Assembly: GCA_037975125.1 (NCBI GenBank)
Contig: JAJQOW010000024.1
Coordinates: forward strand, 310,001 to 374,000
From: Latrodectus hesperus
Taxonomy: Eukaryota > Arthropoda > Arachnida > Araneae > Theridiidae
Direction: 5' to 3'
Length of the DNA stretch: 64,000 bases
Positions 13,030 through 38,134 of the stretch are shown piece after piece. Under the pieces are notes generated by a model. It was not told the DNA's origin and made no database searches. It worked only from the letters and a program-made list of their open reading frames with translations. The position numbers and the translations under genes were made by a program. Positions within the stretch are counted from its first letter, which is position 1; each line of letters begins with the position of its first letter.

Positions 13030-13905
13030 ATGAAATATTTTTACGTAATCGGAATTTTAACTAGTACTTTAATTTACATATGTATAGCAGCAGAAAATCT
13101 TCCAGTAGGAGACTTCGAAAAATTTCATTTGATTCGCTCTGGTCGCACTTATGATAAATACTCTAAAATTGAGAAGACTTCATACGAAGATAAAAGCAAT
13201 TATGATGAAGATGCAGTTGATGAATATCTTCTGGAAAATAATAATGGACAGCCACCTCAAGACTACTCTGGTTACAGTGGTTACGATGCACAGCAATACG
13301 GATTCAACAACAAGGGTTATTCATTCTATCAACCCTCGTTCAAGGGAGGCTATACGTTTCCTAGTGGTTTCAAGCAGAGTGGACCTCATGTTTGGTATCC
13401 AAACCAAATGCTTAGTATGATGAATAGTCTGAAGGATAAAAACGAAGAGGAAGAAGGATTTCTTTCAAAACTTGTGACAGAAAAACCCCTAGCAGCAGCA
13501 GCAATCATCCCTCTATCGATCGCTTTTGCAGCATCAGTACCTGTTCTTATGAATTACGTGATGACGATATTAACGCCTCAAGCTCAGCCAGTGCAAATTA
13601 CTGCAACAAACAAGAAAAATGCCAGGAATATTGATGAAAATCTGGAAAATGTTCTGGGAAGTATTTCAAAGTTTGCAAGAGATTTGGACATTAAAGAATG
13701 CTTCCAAAAGTCAATTTGCCAGGTTGTTGAAACTGATTTGGTTGGATCTGAGTATATTAAAAAATCTGCTTCCGCCATTATGCATTTTATTAAGGAAGAT
13801 TGGCTCAAGGAGATTGGCGCAAAAGATTATTTGGATTGCATAAACGAAGGCAACTGTGATACTTTGTGCAGCAGTACTGAACAAGACCTAAACACTCTTC
13901 TCTAA
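13030..13905 (+). CDS. Secreted family protein G2 (291 aa, unknown function)
   Basis: Single-exon family member. The signal peptide covers residues 1-20 (ends YICIA). RSGR at 36-39, followed by TYDKY, repeats the possible processing site of G1 and G3 at the same position. The middle region is rich in Tyr, Gly, Asn and Gln (around 75-100) and contains KGGYTFPSG. A run of glutamates precedes GFLSKL, EKP (151-153) and the hydrophobic segment from 154 with IIPLSI and VPVLMNY. It differs from G1 and G3 in lacking the first cysteine of the C-terminal pattern (IKECFQKSIC; Cys 224 and 230) and in having several late cysteines near the C-terminus. The start is supported by the signal peptide and promoter spacing. 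A possible poly(A) signal is at 14048. Function is unknown; the Tyr/Gly/Gln-rich stretch is compatible with an extracellular structural protein, which is inference. Confidence 0.87.
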   Translation: MKYFYVIGILTSTLIYICIAAENLPVGDFEKFHLIRSGRTYDKYSKIEKTSYEDKSNYDEDAVDEYLLENNNGQPPQDYSGYSGYDAQQYGFNNKGYSFYQPSFKGGYTFPSGFKQSGPHVWYPNQMLSMMNSLKDKNEEEEGFLSKLVTEKPLAAAAIIPLSIAFAASVPVLMNYVMTILTPQAQPVQITATNKKNARNIDENLENVLGSISKFARDLDIKECFQKSICQVVETDLVGSEYIKKSASAIMHFIKEDWLKEIGAKDYLDCINEGNCDTLCSSTEQDLNTLL

Positions 13906-14053
13906 TGGAAATATATTCCTGAGTAAAATACCAGTAACAATCAAAAATAGAGATTTTATTTAAAAAAATTTTATTTGTATAACTCACGATATTTTGTATA
14001 ATTTAAAAATATTTTCAATAATGCAAAATTCCAATGTAATTTTCTGAAATAAA

Positions 14054-20093
<6,040 letters not shown>

Positions 20094-20159
20094 TCACGCA
20101 AGCTGTTTCAGGAATACTAAAAGTATGATACGCAGAAAAATCTATTTTAGAGTATAAAA
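20094..20159 (+). promoter_or_regulatory. Putative promoter of G3
   Basis: TCACGCA at 20094-20100 (extended match TCACGCAAGC) lies 59 bp before TATAAAA at 20153-20159. The ATG follows 89 bp after the TATA start. Confidence 0.68.
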
Positions 20160-20241
20160 AGAACGAGAATATCACATTTGTTACTACTTACCGTTTGTAT
20201 ACCTTTGAAGCAAAAACTCACTCAGTGAATAGCATTACGCA

Positions 20242-21072
20242 ATGAATAATTTCTACGCAGCTTTGTTTTTGATCAGCGTTTCGCTTCATAAATGCATCAG
20301 CTTCGAAACATTTCCAGCAGAGGTTATCAAGAAGACTGAATTAAATCGCTCTAGCCGCACATATGATAAATACTTCAATACTGATAAAAACGGCTATGGA
20401 GATGAAGGTGATGCTAATGACGACCGAATTGATGATAATTTACCTAATTTTCAGAAGGGAAAGCCATCACAGACATATCCAATCTATAAAGTTAATAATT
20501 ATCCACCATTTGGATTTAATAATAAGGGACAGACGTTTTACCAACCTTCATTCAAGGGAGGATTCCAGTTCCCAAGTGGTCCATCTCAAAGTGACATCGC
20601 CTCTATGAATGGTGCAAAAGACGAGAAAGAGGAAGGAGGATTTCTTACGAAGTTCGTAGAGGAAAAACCCATGATAGCAGCGGCAATCATCCCTTTGTCT
20701 ATCGTCACGGCTGCTGTTGTACCAGTCCTAATGAAATTCATGGCAACAAGTTTGAATCCACCAGCTCAACCAATTCAAACTACAGCAACCAACAAGAAAG
20801 ATTCTAGGCGTGTGAATGAAAATTTAGATTCTATGTTGGAAAGCGTACTTCAGTTCACAAAATCCATGGATTGTGAAGAATGTTTCAAAAATTCCATTTG
20901 TAGAGTTGCTGCTGGAGAGGTCCCATTGCCAGAATCCAAATATGTCGATATTGCGACTTCAGTTGTTGCACATCTCATCAACGATGACCGGATCAACAAT
21001 GTTGATGTGAAATATATTCTGACTTACTTAAAGAAAAACAATTGTGATAAAGAAATGCCAAAATCTCTATAA
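20242..21072 (+). CDS. Secreted family protein G3 (276 aa, unknown function)
   Basis: Single-exon member, closest to G1. The signal peptide is about 1-20 (ends HKCIS). RSSR at 36-39 is followed by TYDKYF; then an acidic stretch (DEGDANDD), then the NNYPPFGFNNKG and KGGFQFPSG motifs. EEGGFLTKF and EKP precede a hydrophobic segment at about 144-168 (IIPLSIVTAAVVPVLMKF). The C-terminal domain has the full cysteine set: Cys 211, 214, 220 and 268 (NNCDK). It is the shortest intact copy and ends soon after the NCDK motif. This shows that the longer tails of G1 and of G5/G6 are not part of the core domain. A possible poly(A) signal is at 21103, only 31 bp after the stop. No known enzyme or binding motif is visible. 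Confidence 0.88.
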   Translation: MNNFYAALFLISVSLHKCISFETFPAEVIKKTELNRSSRTYDKYFNTDKNGYGDEGDANDDRIDDNLPNFQKGKPSQTYPIYKVNNYPPFGFNNKGQTFYQPSFKGGFQFPSGPSQSDIASMNGAKDEKEEGGFLTKFVEEKPMIAAAIIPLSIVTAAVVPVLMKFMATSLNPPAQPIQTTATNKKDSRRVNENLDSMLESVLQFTKSMDCEECFKNSICRVAAGEVPLPESKYVDIATSVVAHLINDDRINNVDVKYILTYLKKNNCDKEMPKSL

Positions 21073-21108
21073 CAATCTATGAAAAGAAACCATCGTAAAT
21101 AGAATAAA

Positions 21109-27908
<6,800 letters not shown>

Positions 27909-30900
27909 CTTTAACTTTGCAATTTGAACCTTTTTCTTCAAGTTAAAAACCTATACAGTTTCTATGATATAGAAACACAACATAGAAGCTTTAACAGCTG
28001 ATAGATAACTCAGGCATCTGTGATTCATTACTTAATTTTCAACTAACTCATTGTTAGGCTGAAATGGAAATTTATACTTATTTGGGACAGGTCCTGGAAA
28101 TCACCGGAATATTACTATAATCTTCAGTAAATCTGCTCTTATTGACCATATCAATTCAAAATTTCGATAAAGCTGACTTTTGTTACACACATATTTGTAC
28201 AAAAGATTCCAAAATAGGAAATTAACTGAAAAATTTAAGATTATTTTTCATTAGAGCGAAATACTTTAATGATGTGCATTTATTATTCATTTATATTGTT
28301 ACACACAACTATAATGAATTATTTTATCAACAACTTTTTATAAATCGTTGCTCTTTTCTATGAAATAAAACTTGAATACAATTATTTCATTAGAAACTAA
28401 AATAGTAAGCAATATTTCCGTCATTTTTCTAAAATATTAGGGAGAAAGAATTTACTCAAATCACTATTTTTCGAAATAATGTAATGAATATTTATCACTT
28501 GAAAAAATTAATTTCTTTTCAATTTTATATTCCTACTCTTTTTACATGCCTATTTTTTCAATATTCTCTGTGTTACATAACTTTATTCTTTTACACATTT
28601 AAACTGTAAGAGAAGGAAGATCTTCACTTTTATTAATTCTACTTGTTTCATTTGCATATTTTTTTGAAGAATTACACCGGAGTTTATAATAATTATGCAA
28701 TTAAGTAAAATCACACAATTCTATTTTCAACATATAATATAAATTTATTGTTTGCCAAGAATTTGCGAATGTAAAAAGGAGCCATAAATATATGATTAAT
28801 TTAATCTAGAATAATTTTAATGCATTCAAATAAAACTTAATAAATTTCTGAAACATTTTACTTTATGATAAATAAGACAGAATATGTTTTTGTAATTATT
28901 AATTAGCAATTATAAGTCCATACTGGCATATTTATTAAATCTATCGGAATTTTTTAAAGGAAATTTACTTTTATGATCATATTTTGCTCCAGGTAACTAA
29001 TTCATTATTATATAGAATTATTAACACAATTTATTATTTATTATTTATGCAATCTTTTCGATTACATAGAAGATATATCAATTCCCAAAGTGTTCATCCC
29101 ATAATGATTCAGGTGAATTAGCGTTCAGCAATATAATTTGGAAATTAATTAACTTTTATTTGAAAATGTTTACTATAGCACTAGTGACTGGTTCTTACTG
29201 AATAGCAAATATTAATTTCAATTTTATGTATGGGTGACTGCAATAACATACTCCTTTGAACTAATATTCTCATGCAAATATTCTCTTATTTAATGTCAAA
29301 ATTTTAAAATCCTTAGTTAAATAAATCTACATATTCAATTATTACTTTAACTTTAAAAAAGTCATACTACAAAACTTTATTAATATTTTTTAACTTTTAA
29401 TATTTTGAAAAAGAATTCTGTTACAGTTTTTAAGCGACTACATTTCTTATTTTGTATTCGATTTTTGTTCACTGCCAATGTAGTTTCTATTCAGTTTGAC
29501 AGAAGTTTTTAAATAAGAAATAAAAATAGACATGTTGTAATGTGTAGTAACAAAATAATTTATGTCAATTATCCGTTTATTTTAGAAATTTATTTTAGAT
29601 AATGCATCATTTATCTTATAAAGAAGCAAATAATATAATAGCCACAACTTCTAATTTTCATAGGTTGTTTAATTACTTGATAATATTTTAAGATAAAAAT
29701 ATATTTAATAGCAATAAATATAAACTTAAAAAACAGTTTTATCACATGAACTGCTGAATAATTAATGCTACTTTCTACGTTTTTAATGCTAATTAACTTA
29801 CTGTATATTTCATCTTAATTGCACTAATTGCGAGATTACAAAAAGTTTGATTTAATTCAAAAAGATGATGAAGACCATAATTATGCATGACAAAATCAAT
29901 TATATGAAAACAATTTTTTAATTTTTTAAGTCCTGTTAAATGATTTACTTACAATGTTTAATTATTAATACATGTTATTTACACAAAATGAGAAAAATTA
30001 CTTAATAAATTTAATCTTTCGTATGACAAGTATCTTAATATAACTAAAATTATGTAAATAATTGAACAATAAAGTTTTTATATTTTTAATTTTTTATATT
30101 ACGGAAATATTACCACAAATTATTTACTCAATTAAAGGAGATTTCAAGCTATTTTTTGATATTCTTTTAAAAAATGGCATCAGTAGCTCTACAAAAATTA
30201 ATACATAGAAAAAACAAAGGAACAACAGCGCCATCTCTTGGCATTAATCATTACCGTTTGTACTTTATACAAACTTATACGATGTAAATTACGCAATTCA
30301 TTTTATAATATTGTCTAACTGATTCATCTAAACTAGAAGAATATAGTCAGTACCATAAACAACATTTTAAGCTTTATTAATTGACATATTTTTTATAGAG
30401 CATTTAATGTATATTTCATATACTATGCAATTTTTCTCATGAGGAGATTTTAATGAATGTAGTGAAAGTGCTTTCAGGAAGTATGACTTATAAATTATTA
30501 CAATGTTAAAAATGGCTAACATGAGATAAAGATAACAAATGATATACAAGCAGGTTTTATTAAAGAAATAAATGAAATCAGGTTATCAAGATATGATCCC
30601 TGGGAAAAATATTTGAGTATTTATTGAAATAAATAATTTTTTTTTAATACTTTAAAATCCTGTCGTTAATTCAAGCAAAACTTGTACTTTCGTGATAAAA
30701 TTAAGAAGCACTACAGCTATTGGAAATTTTGAAATCATAATGCGAGAGATATAATTGTGATAGGCATTCAATAAAAAACAATTATGAACGTAAAATATCT
30801 AAAAAATATGATCAATATATTAAAAATATTTCTAATAATGACAGGAGTAAAATTATCCTTTTTAGAGCCAATATTCAGCAGTAAAGTACACTTTTAAACT

Positions 30901-32550
30901 TAAAAAATATTTAAATCATTCAAAATTGCTGTTCTTTCTTGTAATAAAAAACATAAATTCTAGGATATTTTTAAAAAAATTCTTACTTAATTAAGGCGTT
31001 TACCATCTTAAAATTTTAATGCTTGGTATGTTTTCTAAGTTGATGTATTGAAAGTTTTTCTATATCCAAAACCTAATTAAATATATCAATAAAAAATGTA
31101 TTAGCAACTGTTACAAAAATGGAAATAAATTTTTTCAAACGTAGCTGAAATCAATAACTATACATTGAAGGATACAATGGTTTGAATTCACTCATACGAA
31201 CATGAGTTTCGTAACAATATATGAATCAAATAAGATCTGGTACCTCTAGATCTCCAAAGTAGTTAACATATTTGAATTTAAAATTAATTTTTATAGATTT
31301 AATTGTTAAATTAATTATTAAATTAAGTATGTTTAAATGTACATTTATACGGAGTATATAATGCAACCCCTTTTCCATACACTTATTTGAAAGATAAAGT
31401 TTTATTATCCTTCAAATTTCTTCACAATGTGAATTTCAGTATTTTAAATATAAAGCAATACAGATGCAAACTAATATTTTATGCAAAAACGCAGTGCGTC
31501 TGGAAAATAACAAATTTTAGTCTTCATCGTCAAATCCTGACACTCATTTTCAGAGCTGAAATAAAGTCACTTGAAGCCTCTTCTAAATCAGTATCAGAGT
31601 CCTCACAACAGATTGCCCTCTGTGTTATACAGTATATTACTAATAACAGACTTCTTAAATGATTTAACCATTATCTTTTATTTACACAAAGCTAGTAAGT
31701 TATATTACTATGAGTTGTGCATTGCTTAGATTCTCTTCCTAATTCCACAAATTTTTAATTTTCTATGTTAGAATTGGTCCGTAATGATTCTCTGCAATTT
31801 TGCTTATCGAAGAAGTAACAATGTAGTTGTCATGTTCTTTAGCATACGCAAAGCTTGTAATTATATACTAGTGTACGTTGAATTTGACAAACAGCTGAAT
31901 CATGATTATGCTGAAATGTAACTTGAGGAATATTGTTCCATTTTGATTGAGATATTGGGAAAGTTATAGGAGCGAAATTGATGGAGACAATCGATTGCGG
32001 ATTTAACGCTCAGAACTTGATAACCTGTTTTAATTAGGTTGGAGGACGGTGAGGGCCAAGATAAATATTTTGATTATTTTTTGGGATTATCAAATTACGA
32101 TTACGATTGCGCAAATACCACGTCATGAGTGGAAGAATCATCATGTCGGAAAACTTCCTTCTCTAAGAAGCATTGTTTGAAGCATTCCATGAACTTAAAA
32201 TATATCTATATTTCTCTCCTGTGATCCTTCCTTTCCTTCGACAAGTATAATCCACGACAAGACAATCTCGCATACCAAATGTGTGTGTGAATCGTTTATT
32301 AAAATAATTTACTGTATTTCCTTTATCATGTAACTTATATAAACAATCTTATAAAAAAAAATTTTAAATTCAAATTCAAACATTAAGCTCAAGTTTAAAC
32401 TGAAATGGTTTCTCTTTAAACATTCAAGTAAAATATATATAAAATAAGTAATTTGCTCTTATCTTTAAAAATTAAATCGTTAAAATCTCATCACATTCCC
32501 GCATATTGTGATACATCTTTTCGAACACTTGACGTAACAGAACTATCTCA
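27909..32550. other. Spacer upstream of G4
   Basis: No convincing gene. Open frames at 30367-30549 (minus), 31387-31662 and 32453-32701 lack support; the last simply overlaps the G4 promoter. A GC-richer patch at about 31980-32290 is unidentified. A CTCF-like motif lies at about 30226-30244. Confidence 0.55.
30226..30244 (-). promoter_or_regulatory. CTCF-like motif 2
   Basis: The minus strand reads TGCCAAGAGATGGCGCT, a full match to the CTCF core CCANNAGRKGGCGC. It has the same orientation as the motifs near 3.0 kb and 55.0 kb. Confidence 0.35.
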
Positions 32551-32621
32551 TCACGCAAGCAGTGACAAGGATACAGAAAGCTTAAATAATGTGTCATATC
32601 AAGGTCACCATGTGTATAAAA
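32551..32621 (+). promoter_or_regulatory. Putative promoter of G4
   Basis: TCACGCAAGC at 32551-32560 is 64 bp before TATAAAA at 32615-32621. The ATG is 87 bp after the TATA start. The module is intact although the coding region is broken. Confidence 0.65.
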
Positions 32622-32701
32622 TAGCTAACACATTCTTTCCTATTATTACTATCATTATTCAAGCTCTATCTCAGTCCAATTTTAATAAATATAGTAAATA
32701 G

Positions 32702-33421
32702 ATGAAGTTCATCAGAATAATTTTATTTTATTTTATTATGATATTATTCGGAGGCAGAGCTATTGAAATATTTCTCTCGAACGAAGGAAACAAAGGAGAA
32801 CTAAATTTTTATAGAAGCAATCATGACCAAGTTTTTAAGATTGAGAAAGAAGGCACTGTTAATGAAGAAAAAGATCGTAAAAATTTTAATGATGATCAAC
32901 CTAATCTTAAGACTGGAAAGATCCGAAAAGAAGTTCCTCGTAAAGAACATGACAATTATCTACAGTTTGAACAGAATGACAAAGGAAATTCTAACCATCA
33001 ATTGTCCTTAAAAGATAAATTCCATCTCCTTAGTGGTTTTACAGAAAATGATATTTCTTCTTGGTCGTCATCAAAAACAAATGAGCTAATGGAAAATGAA
33101 AACAAGAATGAATTTTGGTCAAAATTTCTTCGAGAAAAGCCATCGGCTGTAGATGCTATCATATCTTTATCTATTTTTGTAGCTTCCATCATACCTAGCC
33201 TCATGAACTTTACGTCAGCAATCATGAATCCACCAGGACAAAACAGACAAGCTCTAGTAAAGAACGAAATAAAATCAAGAAGTTTTAACGAAAATTTGAA
33301 TGATGTTCTCGAAGCAATAGTTGAGTTCTCAACTTCCACTGAATGCGAAGATTGCTTTGAAATGTATATTTGCGATGTTGCAGATGAAGAGGTATCATTG
33401 CCAGCTTCAGAGTATTATTAA
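32702..33421 (+). CDS. Divergent family copy G4, truncated by an in-frame stop (239 aa)
   Basis: Homologous to the other family members but the most divergent. The signal peptide is about 1-20 (ends GGRA). The RxxR site is replaced by RSNH. The middle region is highly charged (Lys, Glu, Asp, Asn) and has lost most Tyr and Gly; the KGGFQFPSG block reads KDKFHLLSG. The EKP (REKP) and hydrophobic segment persist but with changes (IISLSIFVASIIPSLMNF, so the first proline of IIPLSI is lost). The cysteine pattern CEDCFEMYIC is intact. Translation stops at TAA 33419-33421, just after the ASEYY block. The homologous C-terminus continues in the same frame beyond it. It could be a recent pseudogene, a truncated functional protein or a sequencing error. 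The intact promoter leaves expression possible. Confidence 0.6.
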   Translation: MKFIRIILFYFIMILFGGRAIEIFLSNEGNKGELNFYRSNHDQVFKIEKEGTVNEEKDRKNFNDDQPNLKTGKIRKEVPRKEHDNYLQFEQNDKGNSNHQLSLKDKFHLLSGFTENDISSWSSSKTNELMENENKNEFWSKFLREKPSAVDAIISLSIFVASIIPSLMNFTSAIMNPPGQNRQALVKNEIKSRSFNENLNDVLEAIVEFSTSTECEDCFEMYICDVADEEVSLPASEYY

Positions 33422-33565
33422 TTCAAATACATTATAGCTCGTCTCATGAAAGATGACCAGATCAACAACATTGATGTGAAATACCTAATGGTCTATCTTC
33501 ATGAAAATGACTGTGATAAAATGTTTAGTACAGTGCAGACAACATCTGGAAACAATATTGATTAA
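33422..33565 (+). pseudogene. In-frame C-terminal remainder of G4
   Basis: After the TAA the same frame continues as FKYIIARLMKDDQ, INNIDVKYLMVYL and NDCDKMF, ending at TAA 33563-33565. This matches the C-terminus of G3 and G5 without frameshift. Relative to the paralogues, 3 bp are missing at the stop site, so a small deletion created the stop. A possible poly(A) signal follows at 33697. Confidence 0.75.
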
Positions 33566-35881
33566 AATAAGATTTCTATATAAATATTTCAAATCAAATC
33601 TTTAAGATTATGTATATGTATTATATATTCTAAATCTTTAAGATTTCTCTATTGAAATAAGACTTTTAATCAAATTTATAAGCATTTTCAGTTTTAAATA
33701 AATATTATTATGTATGTGCATTTATTCATACATAAGAGCTTTATAAAATCAATTTTTATAAATAAAATTCAAATTCTTAAAATAACAGATAAATATGTAT
33801 TTCATCACTAAATAATGTTCCACTTGTTAGGAAGAAAAATTATTTCTACACATTTCAGCTATTAAATTTCAAACAACTCAGATAAAATTTTCATACAAAA
33901 ATTAATCTAATTTTTGATAATGCTAATACTGAAATTTACCACTTAAATATTTTTATGGCTTGATAATTATTTGTAAGAACTATCACAGTAAGTGATAAAG
34001 ATGTACACATATTCACAACTGCTTTATGCACGAATATACTTATTGATAGCTTTAATATAATATCCCATATATTATCATATTATCTATAAAAATTCTAGAC
34101 TTTTTACAAGGTTCATTTACTTTTACATAGCAATAGCTTATTTTAAAATAACAATTTTTTCTTTTCTGAGTTTAATTTAGCATATTTGCTCAATAAATCA
34201 GAATTCAACCAATATAAAAAGGAATGATAGGCATATTATTTTATATTATCATTAAGTATGATTATGAAAATTATATTGACTTATCTTATTAGTTTCCTTT
34301 TAAGTGCTAAAAATACGAATTAATGTGATTAAATATTTCTATCACATATAAATGAATTTTAATTGTTTTTTATATTTTCCTTCATGTACTAAATTTGATT
34401 ATGAAAATAAATCTTTTCAAGTGTTTATGTAATTAGTTCAAGATTAAAGTATATATTTTTATGAAAAGCGAGATTTTTGTTTATTTTTAAAAACTAAATA
34501 TATTTGTAAGGAATTTAGCCATATAAGACATTGTTCATTGTCATAGCATTTTCCCCTAGTCTGAAACATAACCATTCGTGAAAACAAATTACTATTTGGT
34601 TCGAAGATGAATCTGATAATCATTTTTAAATGCCCAGAAAAATTAGCTTTGAATCCTGAAAAAACAATTCTTTGAATTTAAAAAACAATATTGGGAAGTT
34701 TAATAAAAATTAAAATATTTCCTCTGAATTCCCCAATTTAGAAATATTATCATTTCAAAAAATAGGAAAAAATCTTAATAAAACTGTAGAATTGAATTGT
34801 GTCAAATTTTCCAAAGACTTGATAGAAGAACAATCTTCTTAACAAATACTTTTGTATATAATTTATAATTAACTTGAACAAACAGATTTTGTTGATATTG
34901 TTAATAACTTTTGTAGAATTCTTCCGTATGAAAAACTCTTGGAAAAAGAATTTAAGTGCTCACCAAACAGAAAAAACATCGTATCATTGCATTTTGTCCC
35001 TGCAAGTAACGAAAAGAGAAATCTTTTTTAATTAGTTCGTTAATATTTTTATGTCTGAAACAGTAAATTTCTGGATAAAATATTATTCTACGAATTTTTG
35101 GGTTATAAGGACTTTCAATAAAAGCATTACTACTCAAGAAAATATTATCAAATATGAAAAGGAAATCTTATTCACAAGCTAAATAAAAGTATTGAGAGTT
35201 CTAGGAAGAGTTTTTATTCTTTTCCTTGTGAGAAAAATAAAAAAGACAGTTATGAACAGTGATGTTCGATTCTATCATACAATGCTAAAGTCATTTTGAA
35301 ATATTTTTGTTACGGATACAGAGTATTTTCTTAAGTCATTCTAATATAATATTTTAATAAATCAGTGTCATTAGAGTTATTTTGATGAATAAATGCATTT
35401 TAGAAGTGTGATATTAAAGTCTTCAAGAACATACTTCATTTATTTTATTCTATAGAATATGTGTTATGGTGAAGTAGAAAGTATACTTTTTCTGAAATAC
35501 TTTTTAATAATGGTTAAATTTGCTGATAGTGAATGATAAATTCAACCATATAAAAATGAGAACTTTTAAGGCAAAATTTTAAAAGAGACGTATATGCAAT
35601 TTAAGAAGAGAACAACTTTCTATTCTTATTTGCACATTTGATTCCATAGCTGTATGCTTCGTAGGAAAAAATAATAAATCCGGGGAAATTAATTGAGAAA
35701 TTAGATTCACATGGATCAAAATAGAGTCTTGTACTGAAAACAAAAGCATGAAACATAATAATAAAATATTTTATATTAAAAATTGAATAAGCAAATATGA
35801 TTATTTAAAGGGTAAATTTGTTATCAAAATCAAAGGAAGAAAAATCGTGAAATTGTTGTAAAAATAATGTGAATTTTTAGT

Positions 35882-36029
<148 letters not shown>

Positions 36030-36439
36030 CTGAAATGTAATAGCAAGTGTTCAAACCTCCATGAAATGTTTTAATTTTAACAACGATGCCTAAATTTCTA
36101 AATACTGTTTAAAGGAAAAAACTTGATTTGTTGTGAATGTTTTTAAATCAAAGTAATGAACTATTTCTAAAAAGAAATGTGCAATTATTTAAAATGAAAA
36201 TCTGAAAGCAATGAATAGGTATGCATGATAATTATGATTAAAGTTTCAGACACTATAAATTAACCCCTAATCAGAATGATGCAAATTTGAATCGAATAAT
36301 ATTGAAGAAGGGGATAAGCATATGGCGTAAGAAAAAAGTAGATTTCAAGCAATAGATGGTGTTATAAGCGTCAGAATAAGTAAATAAAAATTGCTGTAAT
36401 GAGTACGAATCGTGGCAGTTAATATAAACCTCCCGAGTT

Positions 36440-38134
36440 TATTGATTCTTTTTTTTTAGTTGCAACTTTATTTTGCCTCTAAGTAGTTCACCGTGATTGT
36501 CCCAAAGGAGAAGCGCACTCTACTTTTAAATCTTATTTACACAAGAACATGGACTGTTGTCCATAAACTCTACAAAAATTCCAAACAGACACGGGTGGGT
36601 AAAAACGTTATCCCGATGACTATCGTGGATCAAGAAAAAATGCTTCAAAAACTCGAAGAAATAGGTCCTTTCGTTGCGCAATCTGATAAAATAAGAAAAA
36701 TATTGATTCGACACTAGTTGAAGAAGAGGATATTGTAATGAGGAGGAATAGATCAGTAATGTGTAAAAATGCCTATAGAACCCGATGAATAGATTAATGA
36801 TGCAGTGCATGGAGAATTGCAGGAAATTTGACTTTTCTATGAGTACTGCGTGTAAAATTACAAGGAGTATCCTGCATTACTATCCATACAAAATTATACA
36901 TGTGCAGAAATTTCTTCCTTTTGAGCTACTTTCAGGTTTGACTTTTGTTTTAAAATTTCTTTGTTGAATAGAAGTTGACAATGAATGACCGAAGAACATT
37001 TTCATGGAGATCAAGCTCATTTACATCTGAAAAGATATGCTCACATCGAGAATTGCTTAATATTGGCAATAGAAAATCCTCAAAATAATACCAAAACCAG
37101 AAACTCAAAATAATACCAGTGCCACTTTATTGTGAAAAATTCAATGTGTGTTGCGAATTCCCGGCATCTTTTATCATAGAATCATATTTCTTTGATCAAA
37201 CATATTCCTTCACTCCTGTTACATTTACCATTACTTATAAGCACTATGGATATTTTTTGCGCAATCACGTCATTCCAAATTTGAAACTGCTTAGATAGGC
37301 AAATGAGATCATTTTTTATAAGATGGTACTCCTTGGCACATTGCAAATCCAATCGAGCATTGATGAAGTGACATTTCAGAGAAATGCTAGAATTAATAGT
37401 CTTCATTTTCTCTCTGCCAGGCTTTCATCATGTATATGACTTCTCATACAAATCGAACCTGTTCGTCCCTTTACAGTGTAACTTTTTGCTGTGGAACAAC
37501 ATAAAAAATGCTGTGTTAATGCTCCGATTGCAAACTTAGCTGAACTGAGAACGCAACACATTGCACAACACCTTCTAAACATGATCCCTGAGTTATTTTA
37601 GTCGGTCGTTGAAAATGCTGTTTTTTGATTTCAACATGTTGCAGCAAACAAGAGAAAGAAGATATAAGGCATACTAAATATGTTTTGCCGAATCCCATGA
37701 AATTTCGTTCATGCTTTTATGTGCTACGTATAGTTAAAAAAACTTTTACTTAATATTTATGCTTTTTATGTAGTTTTTAGGAACTGAAAAATTAAGACTC
37801 AATTTTTCTCATTCGATGCAGTATAAACATATCATGGGGGTTTGACCGACATAATTGATAGTACAATCATGTACTATGAAGAGCATAGATGATTTAACAA
37901 ATAACTTGTTCCTTAAATGTTGTTTTACAACTTATTTCTCATTTATGGTAGCAACTGTTTAAATTATGAGGCATTAAGTGTCACTTGCTGTTGAAATTTT
38001 TGATTTATTCTTTTCGTATGATAAATGTACTCCTTCGTTCTTCAATGATATTCCATTCAACTTTGACTTCATTCTGATCTGTGGCATATATATACTGTTC
38101 GGAAACTTAAGCTTTGACTATAACCACCCTGTAA
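36440..38134 (+). mobile_element. Fossil mariner-type transposon, copy A
   Basis: Broken plus-strand reading frames retain pieces of an arthropod mariner-like transposase (the kind often annotated DUF4817/transposase). An N-terminal helix-turn-helix region is at 36493-36720, and YYPYKIIHVQKFLPFELL lies near 36875-36930. EVDNE, then an AHLHL...ENPQ block (about 37005-37080), match the region after the first catalytic aspartate. DGTPWHIANPI is near 37322-37356, and PIANLAEL with QHIAQHLLNMIPEL near 37526-37600 is the C-terminal part. The right edge CACCCTGTA resembles a terminal repeat end. It has multiple stops and frameshifts and is inactive. Confidence 0.7.

Noticed and set aside
31387..31662. 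91-codon open frame
   Set aside because: No family similarity, signal peptide or recognised domain; its length is within chance for the window.
32453..32701. Open frame ending at the base before the G4 ATG
   Set aside because: It covers the promoter module and shows no homology; adjacency is coincidence.
33419..33421. Programmed stop-codon readthrough of the TAA in G4
   Set aside because: The stop coincides with a 3-bp deletion relative to paralogues and no readthrough signal is recognisable; a mutation is simpler.
36526..36810. Minus-strand open frame in the 36.5-kb region (also 37182-37406, 37516-37698, 46532-46801)
   Set aside because: Antisense to a fossil mariner transposase whose plus-strand translation gives recognisable motifs.
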